Source of the DNA: Spirochaetota bacterium
Lineage (GTDB): Bacteria > Spirochaetota > Spirochaetia > Treponematales > UBA12059
Length of the DNA: 32,674 nucleotides
Direction: 5' to 3'
NCBI GenBank assembly: GCA_029548805.1
Contig: JAKPMS010000022.1
Location: forward strand, 1 to 32,674
This document shows, piece after piece, positions 7,254 to 15,775 of the stretch; position 1 is the stretch's first letter, and each line of letters starts with the position of its first letter. Both the position numbers and the translations under genes were made by a program. The notes under the pieces were generated by a model. It saw only the letters and a program-made list of their open reading frames with translations, did no database searches and was not told where the DNA came from.

Positions 7254-7838
7254 ATGAAACGAACAATTCTGTTTTTGGCAATATTTTGCTTCGTTTTGAG
7301 TGGAGCCTTTGCCCAGTTAAGCTTTGGGGTAAGCGTTCAGCAGTATTTTGAGAGAAATGAAGAAGGCAAATTGCCCGGCTTTTCTGAAGCCTGGAAGAGC
7401 TTTCAGGATGGAGAAGGCCTTTATTGGGGACTTTTTGCAGAAATTATGGCAGGCAAGCTTGGTGTAGGGTTCTCCTTCAACAATCAGGTTTACTCTAATG
7501 ATGATCCTCTTATTGATCTTCCGGACATGTGGAACTATGACGCCAATGCATATTTGGCAGTTCATCTCTTTGGGGGCAAAGCCTTTATAGACCCCTTTGC
7601 CCAAATAGGTGTAGGCCAGTGGGGTTTTGGCTTTGTGGAAAGCAGCGACCCGATGATGGCAAGTTGGTACATGGATTATGGCGTCGGCTTGGGCCTAAAC
7701 ATTGGCATAGTAGGGGCCTTTGTAAAGGCCATGTGGAACCAGCAACTTGATGAGCCTGTTGAGGTACAGGGTGGATATGCATGGGAATTTCCAGTAATGC
7801 CGTTCAAGTGGGTGTTTGGCGCAAAAGTGATTCTGTAA
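7254..7838 (+). CDS. Exported small beta-barrel-like protein, function unknown
   Basis: 194 aa. The signal peptide MKRTILFLAIFCFVLSGAFA is followed by a mature part with alternating Gly/aromatic strands (LYWGLFAEIMAGKLGVGFSF, FIDPFAQIGVGQWGFGF, YGVGLGLNIG) and ends in a hydrophobic strand FKWVFGAKVIL. This pattern suits a small outer-membrane barrel, perhaps of eight strands. No specific family was recognised. The start is ATG at 7254, with AAGGAG 7 bases upstream; a TTG codon sits just before it. The gene has its own promoter and terminator, so it is monocistronic. The high aromatic and Gly content contrasts with the neighbours. Confidence 0.75.
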   Translation: MKRTILFLAIFCFVLSGAFAQLSFGVSVQQYFERNEEGKLPGFSEAWKSFQDGEGLYWGLFAEIMAGKLGVGFSFNNQVYSNDDPLIDLPDMWNYDANAYLAVHLFGGKAFIDPFAQIGVGQWGFGFVESSDPMMASWYMDYGVGLGLNIGIVGAFVKAMWNQQLDEPVEVQGGYAWEFPVMPFKWVFGAKVIL

Positions 7839-7860
7839 ATAGAACTTTTGTTTAAAAAAA

Positions 7861-7890
7861 AGGCTGCCCCCTAAAAGGCAGCCTTTTTTT
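7861..7890 (+). terminator. Rho-independent terminator
   Basis: AGGCTGCC (7861-7868) pairs with GGCAGCCT (7877-7884) around an 8-base loop and runs into seven T residues (7884-7890). A run of A residues before the stem would allow function on the other strand too. It ends the unit of the barrel-like gene. Confidence 0.9.
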
Positions 7891-7900
7891 GTGCCTTGTT

Positions 7901-7923
7901 TAGTTCCTTTAAGCTTAGTGAGC
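7901..7923 (+). repeat. Single arm of the TAGTTCC repeat family
   Basis: The sequence starts TAGTTCC and fits TAGTTCCNNNAANCTT, continuing AGTGAGC. It lies just after the terminator at 7861-7890 and 63 bp before the ABC-F start. A convincing inverted partner ending GGAACTA is not found downstream; TAAAGCTTATA near 7965 gives only a short palindromic match. Confidence 0.45.
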
Positions 7924-7986
7924 TTTTGCGATAAACAAAAAAGGCCTTGCAGCCCGATTCCATTAAAGCTTATAGTCTTCTGTCCA

Positions 7987-9855
7987 ATGAACATATTATC
8001 CTTAGACAATGTATCCAAAACCCTTATTGCTGCCCCTCTATTTAAAAATGTGTCCCTGGGCATAAAAACTGGCGAGCGCATAGGCCTTGTTGGCAGGAAC
8101 GGCTCGGGCAAAACAAGCTTTCTTAAAATGCTTTCTGGCAGCCTGGAGCCGGATGATGGCAGCATAGCCAGAAAAAAGGGGCTGCGCATATCCATTTTAC
8201 AGCAGAGGCCGGAGTTTCCCAAAGGCGCCAGCCTTAAGGATTTTTTATATTTGGGAGACTCTTCGCTTGTCAGCCTGATAAGGGACTACGAGGCGGCGGC
8301 TCATGGCGCGCCAGGGCAGGCTGCTTTTGAAAAGCTCCAGGCCAGGATGGAAAACGAAGGCGGCTTTCTTTTTGAGCAGCGTTACGAGTCCCTTTGCAAC
8401 GAGTTTAGCCTGCCTGGAATTAACAGCCTTATGGACGGCATGTCCGGAGGAATGGTAAAAAAGGCTGCCCTGGCGCGCTGCCTTGCAGACAGTGCAGAGC
8501 TATTGCTGCTGGATGAGCCCACTAACCACCTGGATCTGTCTGCCATAGAGCTACTTGAGCGCAAGCTGGAAGAAGCAAGCTTTGCATTTGTGCTGGTAAC
8601 ACATGACAGGGCGTTTTTGCAGGCCAGCGTCAACAGGATACTGGAAATAGACAGGGAAGCAGTGCATTCCTACCCGGGAGACTACAGCTCCTTTCTGGAA
8701 ATGCGTGCGGAGCGCTACAATTCCTTGGAAAAAGCCGATTCCCGCCGCATTGCTATACTTAAAGTAGAAAAAAAATGGCTGATGCGCGGTGCAAGGGCCA
8801 GGGCAGGCAAGAGCGAAAGAAGAAAAGAGCTAATAAGGCAGATGGAAGCTGGAGCCCTGGAAAGACCCAAGGCCATGGGAGCCTTTTCTTCTGCATCAAG
8901 GCGGCTGGGCAAGCGCATTCTTGAGCTAAAAGAAGTAAGCAAGCATTACGAAGGAAAAGCCGTGTTTGAGCCTTTTTCCTACGAGTTTGTTAGGGGCGAC
9001 CGGATAGGGCTAGTAGGGCCCAACGGCTCGGGTAAAACTACACTGCTTCGCCTTATGGCCGGAGCTTTGGAGCCGGATAACGGTATAGTAGAAAAGGGCG
9101 CCAATACCCTTTGCGCATACTTTGGCCAGGATGCATCGGGTCTTCCAATGGAAGAAGGGGCGCTGGAATTTATTAAAAAACAGACAGAACTGGTCGTGAT
9201 GGCTGACGGTTCAATGCTGGACCCTGAGCGGCTTTTGGAGCGCTTTCTTTTTGACAGAAGCATGTGGGAGCAAAAGCTGTGGTCCCTGTCCGGAGGAGAA
9301 CTGCGCAGGCTGCAACTCATTTCTGTGCTTGCCATAAACCCCAATGTGCTTTTGCTGGACGAACCCACCAACGATCTAGACCTGGAAACCATAGAATTAC
9401 TGGAAGATTATATAGACGCTTTTGACGGCTGTGTTGTGGCGGTATCTCATGACAGGGCTTTTCTGGATGGCATTACTGCGACCACCATTGCAATAGACGG
9501 AACAGCCCAGCTTTTTCCCGGCTCCTACAGTTTTTACAGGGACTACCTCGATGCACAAGAAGCGCTTGCAGCCAAAAACGCTTCTTCTGCCTTGGCAGAA
9601 GACAAGGATAATAGTGTCAAAAGCCGAGAAAAGCGCGCCAAAAAGGCCAGCTTTGCAGAGCAAAAGGAGTATTCGGGCATTCTGGATGAAATAAGCCGGC
9701 TGGAACAGGAAAAAGCAGGCTTGGAAGAGCTGTTCAGCTCCGGCGTTTCCGGCACAGAGCTGGAAGCCGCCAGCCGGCGTTATGCCGAGCTTGGAGTATT
9801 GATAGAAGAGCGCACAAAACGCTGGGAGTATCTAGCTGAGCTTATAGAAGTTTAA
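7987..9855 (+). CDS. ABC-F family ATPase, Uup-like
   Basis: 622 aa soluble protein with two ABC ATPase domains and no membrane segments. Walker A is GRNGSGKTS in domain 1 and GPNGSGKTT in domain 2. The signatures are MSGGM and LSGGE; Walker B is LLLLDEPTNHLD and VLLLDEPTNDLD. A basic linker helix pair separates the domains. A C-terminal coiled coil (ISRLEQEKAGLEELFSSG, then an RRYAELGVLIEERTKRWEY helix) matches the Uup type. ABC-F proteins act on ribosomes or, for Uup, also bind branched DNA. The start ATG at 7987 begins the conserved N-terminus MNILSLDNVSK; the open frame extends 32 codons upstream without homology. No strong ribosome binding site is visible. Confidence 0.92.
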   Translation: MNILSLDNVSKTLIAAPLFKNVSLGIKTGERIGLVGRNGSGKTSFLKMLSGSLEPDDGSIARKKGLRISILQQRPEFPKGASLKDFLYLGDSSLVSLIRDYEAAAHGAPGQAAFEKLQARMENEGGFLFEQRYESLCNEFSLPGINSLMDGMSGGMVKKAALARCLADSAELLLLDEPTNHLDLSAIELLERKLEEASFAFVLVTHDRAFLQASVNRILEIDREAVHSYPGDYSSFLEMRAERYNSLEKADSRRIAILKVEKKWLMRGARARAGKSERRKELIRQMEAGALERPKAMGAFSSASRRLGKRILELKEVSKHYEGKAVFEPFSYEFVRGDRIGLVGPNGSGKTTLLRLMAGALEPDNGIVEKGANTLCAYFGQDASGLPMEEGALEFIKKQTELVVMADGSMLDPERLLERFLFDRSMWEQKLWSLSGGELRRLQLISVLAINPNVLLLDEPTNDLDLETIELLEDYIDAFDGCVVAVSHDRAFLDGITATTIAIDGTAQLFPGSYSFYRDYLDAQEALAAKNASSALAEDKDNSVKSREKRAKKASFAEQKEYSGILDEISRLEQEKAGLEELFSSGVSGTELEAASRRYAELGVLIEERTKRWEYLAELIEV

Positions 9856-9856
9856 A

Positions 9857-9878
9857 GGGCTTTTCGGGTGAAAAGCCC
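9857..9878 (+). terminator. Hairpin between convergent genes, weak terminator
   Basis: GGGCTTTTC (9857-9865) pairs perfectly with GAAAAGCCC (9870-9878) around GGGT, starting just after the ABC-F stop codon. There is no clear T run after it, so function as an intrinsic terminator is uncertain. Confidence 0.4.
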
Positions 9879-9896
9879 CATCGTTATTGAATGGCT

Positions 9897-11231
9897 TTAC
9901 AGGGTAAAGCTTAATCCATCCACCAGTATGCCCGGGAGCAGGCAGCCGCCCACTTCACGTCTTTCATAGGTCATAGAGTCGACTATAAGCTGTCTTTCCT
10001 TTGTAAGATCCACCAGTTTGGTGCCAAGCATATTGTAAAGCGATTCGTCCCAACGCATATCCTTTATGGGGCCTACAATTTTTCCGTTTTCTACCCACAG
10101 GCATGAAAAGCGGGTCATGCCGGTAATCCTGGCTGCCTGTACATCGCTCCAGTTAAGGTAATGGAAGTTGGAAACATATACCCCTGAACCTAGCGCTGCC
10201 AAAGCATCGGCTTCTGCCAAGTTTCCAGCTGCAATGGCCAGGGACCTGACATCCTCGCCTTCTGTGGCTCCGTTGGCTTCAATATTATACTGCTTTGCGG
10301 TCCTAGAAGACACAATTGTGTTTACTAGCTTGCCGGAGCTGATCAAATCCAGCCGCTCCGGTGCCAACTCTCCGTTTTCGTTAAAGCGGGGTTGAACGCC
10401 CAGGCCAAAGTCCTGTGTCAGGCTGAACTTGGGAGAAAAAGCTTCCCTCTTTTCTTGCAGGGCTAAGAAGGCGCTTTCTCCCTGCCTTAAACCCCTTTCT
10501 CCCAGGCCGTACCAGGAGAAAAAGTCCGTCACTTCTACAAGGGCATCAGCACAAATAAAAGCGCGGTAGCTGCCCGGTTTGAGTACTATCTCTTCCGCAT
10601 CCAGTTTGGCAACAGCTTTTTTTGTGCTGTCCAGTTTGTCTTTATAAAGGGAGTCCTGCCATTCCCTTCCGGCAAAGGACGATTTTACTGCCCGGCCATT
10701 CGGCAGCCATGCCGAATAGTCCAGCAAAAAGGTTTCTGTCTCAAACCAGTGCCTGGCTCCGGAAGAATTGGCTGCTGCCCGGCATAAATAGCCTTGGCTG
10801 TACAAACCGGTAAAATCCAGTCCCTTAGCCGGCTCCAGTATGCGGGAAGGTATATCCTTGCTGTCCAATAGGCTGCCCTTGTAGCTGGCTTCCGATACAG
10901 AGCTGCCATCGGGTATGGCCTGGTAAGGGTCATCTGGCAATAAAGGCAATAAGGCTCTTGCCGAGCTTAATGCTTCCGATACTAGCTCGTCATCCTTGGC
11001 AAAATTGCCTGACAAGCCCAGTTGTGTGGTATGGCTTTTTTTGTCCTTCCATAATTTTATGGTCAACTCCGTTTGCAATACAGTTCCGCTTTGCCTTACT
11101 TTGCAATTGTTAAAACGCATAAAGTCAGAATTTTCTCCGTAATAAGCAAGGGCTGCGTATTCTCCTTGCTGAAGCTCGTTTAAAATTCTGTGTGTCAAGG
11201 CGTCAAAGCGGGCTTTGTTGTCAATTTTCAT
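9897..11231 (-). CDS. pmbA: TldE/PmbA-type subunit of the TldD-TldE metalloprotease
   Basis: 444 aa protein of the TldD/PmbA (U62) superfamily. It has the family's overall architecture (LKPGSYRAFICADALVEVTDFF, GVYVSNFHYLNWSD, TGMTRFSCLWVENGKIVGPI) but no HExxxH motif, which marks it as the non-catalytic TldE-like partner. In other bacteria the heterodimer degrades or trims peptides through the TldD active site. The start ATG at 11231 overlaps the tldD stop as a 4 bp ATGA, so translation is probably coupled. The two genes form a compact minus-strand unit. Confidence 0.9.
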   Translation of the reverse strand: MKIDNKARFDALTHRILNELQQGEYAALAYYGENSDFMRFNNCKVRQSGTVLQTELTIKLWKDKKSHTTQLGLSGNFAKDDELVSEALSSARALLPLLPDDPYQAIPDGSSVSEASYKGSLLDSKDIPSRILEPAKGLDFTGLYSQGYLCRAAANSSGARHWFETETFLLDYSAWLPNGRAVKSSFAGREWQDSLYKDKLDSTKKAVAKLDAEEIVLKPGSYRAFICADALVEVTDFFSWYGLGERGLRQGESAFLALQEKREAFSPKFSLTQDFGLGVQPRFNENGELAPERLDLISSGKLVNTIVSSRTAKQYNIEANGATEGEDVRSLAIAAGNLAEADALAALGSGVYVSNFHYLNWSDVQAARITGMTRFSCLWVENGKIVGPIKDMRWDESLYNMLGTKLVDLTKERQLIVDSMTYERREVGGCLLPGILVDGLSFTL

Positions 11232-12673
11232 CTTCCTCCTCCAAAAACCTCTACATCATTAAAAGCGCATACAGGGCTAGCATGTCCCACAAAGATGACC
11301 TGGTTTGGCTCGCCTTTGCCGCAGTTTGGCGTTCCAAATACCTCAAAGCTGTTTTTGTCTCCCACCTGTGCCAGGTTTCGCCAGAAGCTGCTGGATATGC
11401 CCCTGTAATTGGGGTCCCGCACGGTTTTTGTCAGTTTTCCGTTTTCTATCAGTACGCCGTACTCGCAGCCAAACTGGAACTTGTTTCGGTAATCGTCTAT
11501 GGACCAGGAGCGGTTGGTTTTCATAAGTATGCCTTTTTCTATGCTTTTTATCATGTCTGCAAAGCTGGTGCTGCCCGGTTCTAGGTTCAGGTTGGCCATA
11601 CGGTCTATGGGCGGCCTGTTCCATGAAGTGGCTCTCTGGTTGGCCACGCCAGGTACTCCGGACCTTGCCTGGCTTTCCAGGCTGCCAAGGCCGCGCATTA
11701 GTATGCCGTCTTTAATTAACAGTTCCTTTTTGGCCAAATTGCCAATTTCATCAGCTCCGTAAGTGGCAAGTTCATGGCCAATTCCCGGATCAAAACTTAT
11801 ATTCATAAGCTTTGACCCGTACTGAAAGCTTCCGAAATCCGACAACTTAACAAAGCTGCCGCCGGCATAATTGCGCTCGTCTCCCAAAATGCGGTCAATT
11901 TCCAGCGGATGACCTACACTTTCGTGTATTTGCAGCATCATCTGGTCGGGCATCAATACAAGCGTACGCTTGTCATTGGGGCAGGATGGTGCAGAAAGAA
12001 GTTCAATGGCTTCCTGACCGGTTTTTTCGGCCATATTAAGAAGATGGGGAATATCCAGCAGCTCCCAACCGCCCTGCCTGGACAAAGCTCTTGGGCCGTT
12101 GCCGCTTCTGGTCTGTATTATGTCGCCTTTTCTGGCTATGGCTTGCAGGAAGTTGCTTATATAAAAAAGGCTCTGCTCAATATCGGCACCGTTTGTGGAC
12201 ACTATTTCATAGTCATAGCGGCCATACTCCACCATGGCAGAAGTCTGTATTATTTCTTCCCCGGCTTTAAGCTTTTTGGATGCTTCTGCCATAAAGGCAT
12301 ATAGCTCGTTTACAGCCGGCACAGCTTTTTTGTCTCTTTTGCTTATGTATTCCAGTTTTGTTTCGGGTCTTACAGTGCTGTCAAACTTGTAGACTGTATA
12401 ATCTTTTACTGCTTTGGCTGTTACAAGTGCGTTGGCTGCAGCCGTTTTTATGCCTTCGGGACTTAAATCAGCGCTTGCAGCGTAGCCAAAACTGCCCTTG
12501 AACAGAACTTCCACCATTATTCCTTCATTAAAAGCCTTTACGGCTTCTTCAAAAGCTCCATCCCTTATCATATAAAATGATGCATCGCTTTTGCGTTTTC
12601 TTAGCCCGATCCATTCGGCTTCTTTTGCGCCGCTTTGAGCTGCGTTTAAAAGCCTTTGCAAATCATGTTTCAT
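11228..12673 (-). CDS. tldD: TldD metalloprotease, catalytic subunit
   Basis: 481 aa. The zinc site HESVGH (H250, E251, H255) fits HExxxH, and the conserved C-terminal Cys in GTPNCGKGEP is a likely third ligand, as in E. coli TldD. The enzyme forms a heterodimer with the TldE/PmbA partner encoded next. It cleaves unfolded peptides or matures modified peptides; no precursor-peptide gene is seen nearby, so a general peptidase role is the modest inference. The start ATG at 12673 has GGGAG about 8 bases upstream. The gene is divergent from trkA, with a 177 bp gap before the trkA start chosen here. Confidence 0.95.
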   Translation of the reverse strand: MKHDLQRLLNAAQSGAKEAEWIGLRKRKSDASFYMIRDGAFEEAVKAFNEGIMVEVLFKGSFGYAASADLSPEGIKTAAANALVTAKAVKDYTVYKFDSTVRPETKLEYISKRDKKAVPAVNELYAFMAEASKKLKAGEEIIQTSAMVEYGRYDYEIVSTNGADIEQSLFYISNFLQAIARKGDIIQTRSGNGPRALSRQGGWELLDIPHLLNMAEKTGQEAIELLSAPSCPNDKRTLVLMPDQMMLQIHESVGHPLEIDRILGDERNYAGGSFVKLSDFGSFQYGSKLMNISFDPGIGHELATYGADEIGNLAKKELLIKDGILMRGLGSLESQARSGVPGVANQRATSWNRPPIDRMANLNLEPGSTSFADMIKSIEKGILMKTNRSWSIDDYRNKFQFGCEYGVLIENGKLTKTVRDPNYRGISSSFWRNLAQVGDKNSFEVFGTPNCGKGEPNQVIFVGHASPVCAFNDVEVFGGGR

Positions 12674-12814
12674 TAGCGTCTCCCTAAGTGCCGGGCTGGT
12701 AAAACCGGCAATTGTGCAACTAATATATCAGACTTTTGCCATTTCGGGTTGGAGAAAAGCAGTATTTCGGGAAAATATTTTTTAAGAATGTCAAAAAAGG
12801 CATTTTTTCAACCC

Positions 12815-12843
12815 TTTAACATTCATGATGGGAGTTTTATAAT
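12815..12843 (+). promoter_or_regulatory. Possible trkA promoter giving a leaderless mRNA
   Basis: A perfect TATAAT at 12838-12843 lies only 7 bases before the trkA ATG (12851-12853). A weak -35, TTTAAC (12815-12820), is 17 bp upstream. If used, transcription would start at or next to the initiation codon. Confidence 0.4.
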
Positions 12844-12850
12844 ATACTGC

Positions 12851-14284
12851 ATGAAGGTGATAATTGTTGGAGCTGGAATGATAGGCATCCATATTGCCAG
12901 GGAGCTGATAGAAGAAGCCCGCGATGTGGTAATGATAGAAAAGGATGCTGATGCTGCCAGGCGTGCTTCCGAAGAACTGGATTGCATGGTAATTAACGAA
13001 GACGGCAGCAAGCCCGAAACTCTGCGAAAAGCCGAAGCCGGAACTGCTGGCTGGTTTTTGGCTCTTACCGGTTCAGATGAAGTCAATATAGTAGCCTGCG
13101 GACTGGTATCGGCAGAGGCCAAAAGGGTAAAAACCCTGGCCAGGATAGAAAACCCGTTCTATTCTTCGCTGTCCAAGGTGCAGATGCAGGCTTTTGGCAT
13201 AGATGTTATTGTGAGTCCAGCTGCCGAGGCTGCCAATGCCATAAGCCATATTGTAAATGAAGGCTTTGCAGAAGATGTTATACCGCTCCATGATGGCGAT
13301 CTGCAATTGCGTCTTGTCCAGGCTGAAACCATTAAAGAATATGCCGGAAAAGCTTTGCGCGACGCACAGCCGGAGCTTAATGCCAGGCTTATCAAGGAAA
13401 AACCGCATAAAAAAACCGGCCAGCAAGCCCTGCTAGCAGTAGCGGTTTTAAGAAACGGCAACCTGATTGTTCCGAGCGGAGACACTGTTATAGAAAAAAG
13501 GGATTCAGTATATCTTTTAGGAACCCCCGACACTCTTGATCTGGTTTTGGGGCCAATTTATGGCATAAACGCCAGTGCCAAGCGGATTCTGGTTGTGGGA
13601 GCCACAAAAACAGTGGAACGTTTTACAGCCCAGTTTTCAGAAAGCGTAAAACCCGGATTTTGGGGCAAACTGCTGGGAAGAAAATGCCATATAAGCGTAA
13701 TTGAAGCCAACACGGACAGCGCAAAGCGTTTGGCCAGGGCTCACCAAGAAATAGAAGTAATACAGGGTGACAGCTCGGAAGAAGGTGTTCTTGAAGGCTC
13801 GGGGGTTGCCAAAAGCGACCTGGTTGTATGTGCCACAGAAAACCAGACCCAAAATATACTTACTGCCCAGCTGGCCAAGACCCTAGGAGCCAAAAAAAGC
13901 CTGGCCATAGTTACAAACGACAGATATCTTCCGCTTGCCGGCAGTCTTGATATAGATGCCCTTATAAGCATAAAAGCTGTAGTAGCTGCTTCCGTACTTA
14001 AAATTGTAAGGCGGGGCAACATAAGAACCATATACCGCTTTTTTGAAGACGATGTCGAGTTGGTAGAGCTGAGAATAAAACATGGCTCAGAACTGGCGGG
14101 ACGCCCATTGAAAGATATATCCCTGCCAAAAGATGTGCTTGTGGCATTTGTAATGCGCGGCAAGGATATTATTGTTCCCAATGGTTTGTCTGTCCTGGAA
14201 AAAGACGATGTTGTCGGAATAGTCTCCAGGAAAAAAAGCATAGCAGGGCTTGAATCCATATTTGGCGGTTCCGATGGAAATTAA
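12851..14284 (+). CDS. trkA: TrkA, cytosolic regulatory subunit of Trk potassium uptake
   Basis: 477 aa with two RCK_N/RCK_C pairs. The first nucleotide-binding fold is canonical (VGAGMIGIHIAREL, acidic residue in MIEKD). The second (from about residue 242) has VVGATKTVERF in place of GxGxxG and an insert containing GFWGKLLGRK, so its nucleotide site may be lost or changed. TrkA forms a ring under the TrkH channel and gates it with bound nucleotides. The start ATG at 12851 begins the conserved MKVIIVGAG; the open frame upstream has no homology. GGGAG at 12830-12834 is too far away to serve. The 3' end overlaps trkH by 11 bp. Confidence 0.93.
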   Translation: MKVIIVGAGMIGIHIARELIEEARDVVMIEKDADAARRASEELDCMVINEDGSKPETLRKAEAGTAGWFLALTGSDEVNIVACGLVSAEAKRVKTLARIENPFYSSLSKVQMQAFGIDVIVSPAAEAANAISHIVNEGFAEDVIPLHDGDLQLRLVQAETIKEYAGKALRDAQPELNARLIKEKPHKKTGQQALLAVAVLRNGNLIVPSGDTVIEKRDSVYLLGTPDTLDLVLGPIYGINASAKRILVVGATKTVERFTAQFSESVKPGFWGKLLGRKCHISVIEANTDSAKRLARAHQEIEVIQGDSSEEGVLEGSGVAKSDLVVCATENQTQNILTAQLAKTLGAKKSLAIVTNDRYLPLAGSLDIDALISIKAVVAASVLKIVRRGNIRTIYRFFEDDVELVELRIKHGSELAGRPLKDISLPKDVLVAFVMRGKDIIVPNGLSVLEKDDVVGIVSRKKSIAGLESIFGGSDGN

Positions 14285-15731
14285 GATTTTGTCCAAAGCT
14301 CTTGCTTTTCTGCTTTCTGTTGTTACGGGCTTTATGGCTCTGTGCATGCTTTTTGGGCTTTTGGACAAAGAAGGCGTACAGGTGCTTATTGCCTTTGGCC
14401 CTTCACTGGCTTTGGGTTTGTTATGCTTTTTGCCTGCTGCTTTTTTGTTGCGTATAAAACGGGGAGCCAGCCTGTCCAACAGAAGCGGTTACCTTTTTGT
14501 GGTTCTTGCCTGGCTTCTGGCAAGCCTGGTTGGAGCTTTGCCCTATTATTTTTACAAATCCGTACCCGCTTTGCCTGATGCAATATTTGAAACAATGTCC
14601 GGTTTTACCACAACTGGAGCCTCTGTCATAACAGAAATAGAAGCCTTGCCCAGGTCCATTTTGCTGTGGAGAGCCATGACGCACTGGCTTGGCGGAATGG
14701 GTATTGTTGTTCTTACCGTAGCCATTTTTCCGTTCCTGGGTTTCAAAGGCAGGGCTGTAATGGAAGCGGAGTCACCGGGCCCCCAAGTGGATAAAATAAC
14801 CCCTCGTTTGTCCCAGACCGCCAAAATAATGTGGCTTATTTATCTTGGTTTGACAGTGATTTTGACCATTCTGTTGATGTTCGGAGGCCTGTCCCTTTTT
14901 GACTCCATAGCACATGCTTTTGCTGCCATGGCTACAGGGGGTTTTTCCACACGCAATGCCAGTGTTGGCGCTTATGATTCTGCCTATGTGGATGGCATAC
15001 TTAGCGCTTTTATGATACTGGCTGGCATGAACTTTTCCTTGTACTGGAAACTGTTGCGCGGGCAGGCTCTTTCTGTGTTAAGGGATACGGAGCTGCGGGT
15101 ATATCTGGCAATATTTGCCACAGCCAGCATGGTAATATCCTGGAATCTTTTTTCAAACGCTTCTTATGGCAGTTTTATGAAGGCTTTCCGCTATGCTTCC
15201 TTTCAGGTATCTTCCATTTTAACAACCACCGGAAGCGCTACCGCAGACTATACCAAATGGCCGGCTCTTTCTCAGGCTATTATTTTTTCGCTAATGTTTA
15301 TTGGCGGCTGCGCCGGGTCTACCAGCGGCGGCCCCAAGATTTCCAGAATAGTTACCCTTTTTAAAATGGGTTTGTCGGAAATGCGCTATCTTTTAAACCC
15401 GCGCGGGGTTTACGGGGTTTTTGTAGACGGCAAATACCAAAGAAAATACTACGTCTACGATATAGCCGCCATGGTGTTTTTGTACATCATGTCGGCCTTT
15501 GCTTCCACTCTGGTTGTATCCGCTTTTGGCTATGATGTGCTAAGCAGCCTGACAGCTACCATGGCCTGCCTTGGCAATATAGGGCCGGGTTTTGGACTGG
15601 TGGGCCCGGCAAGCAACTTTGGCTTTATGCCTGGAGCCCTAAAATTGTGGCTTAGTTTTATAATGCTTCTTGGGCGGCTGGAGGTTTATACTGTCCTTGT
15701 GTTGTTTACCAAGTCTTTTTGGAATAAATAA
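14274..15731 (+). CDS. trkH: TrkH, potassium-translocating membrane subunit
   Basis: 485 aa polytopic inner-membrane protein of the TrkH/KtrB family. The four selectivity-filter repeats are recognisable, each with a central Gly: SGFTTTGASV, ATGGFSTRNAS, LTTTGSATADY and LGNIGPGFGLVGP. MIGGCAGSTSGG-like sequence (IGGCAGSTSGGPKISR) before the last repeat is also typical. The start ATG at 14274 lies inside the end of trkA with GGCGG upstream, which supports translational coupling and matched subunit supply. The gene ends 44 bp before the convergent diguanylate cyclase; no terminator hairpin is visible there. Confidence 0.95.
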   Translation: MEIKILSKALAFLLSVVTGFMALCMLFGLLDKEGVQVLIAFGPSLALGLLCFLPAAFLLRIKRGASLSNRSGYLFVVLAWLLASLVGALPYYFYKSVPALPDAIFETMSGFTTTGASVITEIEALPRSILLWRAMTHWLGGMGIVVLTVAIFPFLGFKGRAVMEAESPGPQVDKITPRLSQTAKIMWLIYLGLTVILTILLMFGGLSLFDSIAHAFAAMATGGFSTRNASVGAYDSAYVDGILSAFMILAGMNFSLYWKLLRGQALSVLRDTELRVYLAIFATASMVISWNLFSNASYGSFMKAFRYASFQVSSILTTTGSATADYTKWPALSQAIIFSLMFIGGCAGSTSGGPKISRIVTLFKMGLSEMRYLLNPRGVYGVFVDGKYQRKYYVYDIAAMVFLYIMSAFASTLVVSAFGYDVLSSLTATMACLGNIGPGFGLVGPASNFGFMPGALKLWLSFIMLLGRLEVYTVLVLFTKSFWNK

Positions 15732-15775
15732 CTGTCATAGATAAAAAAAACTCGGTCTGGATGTATCAAGCTTAA

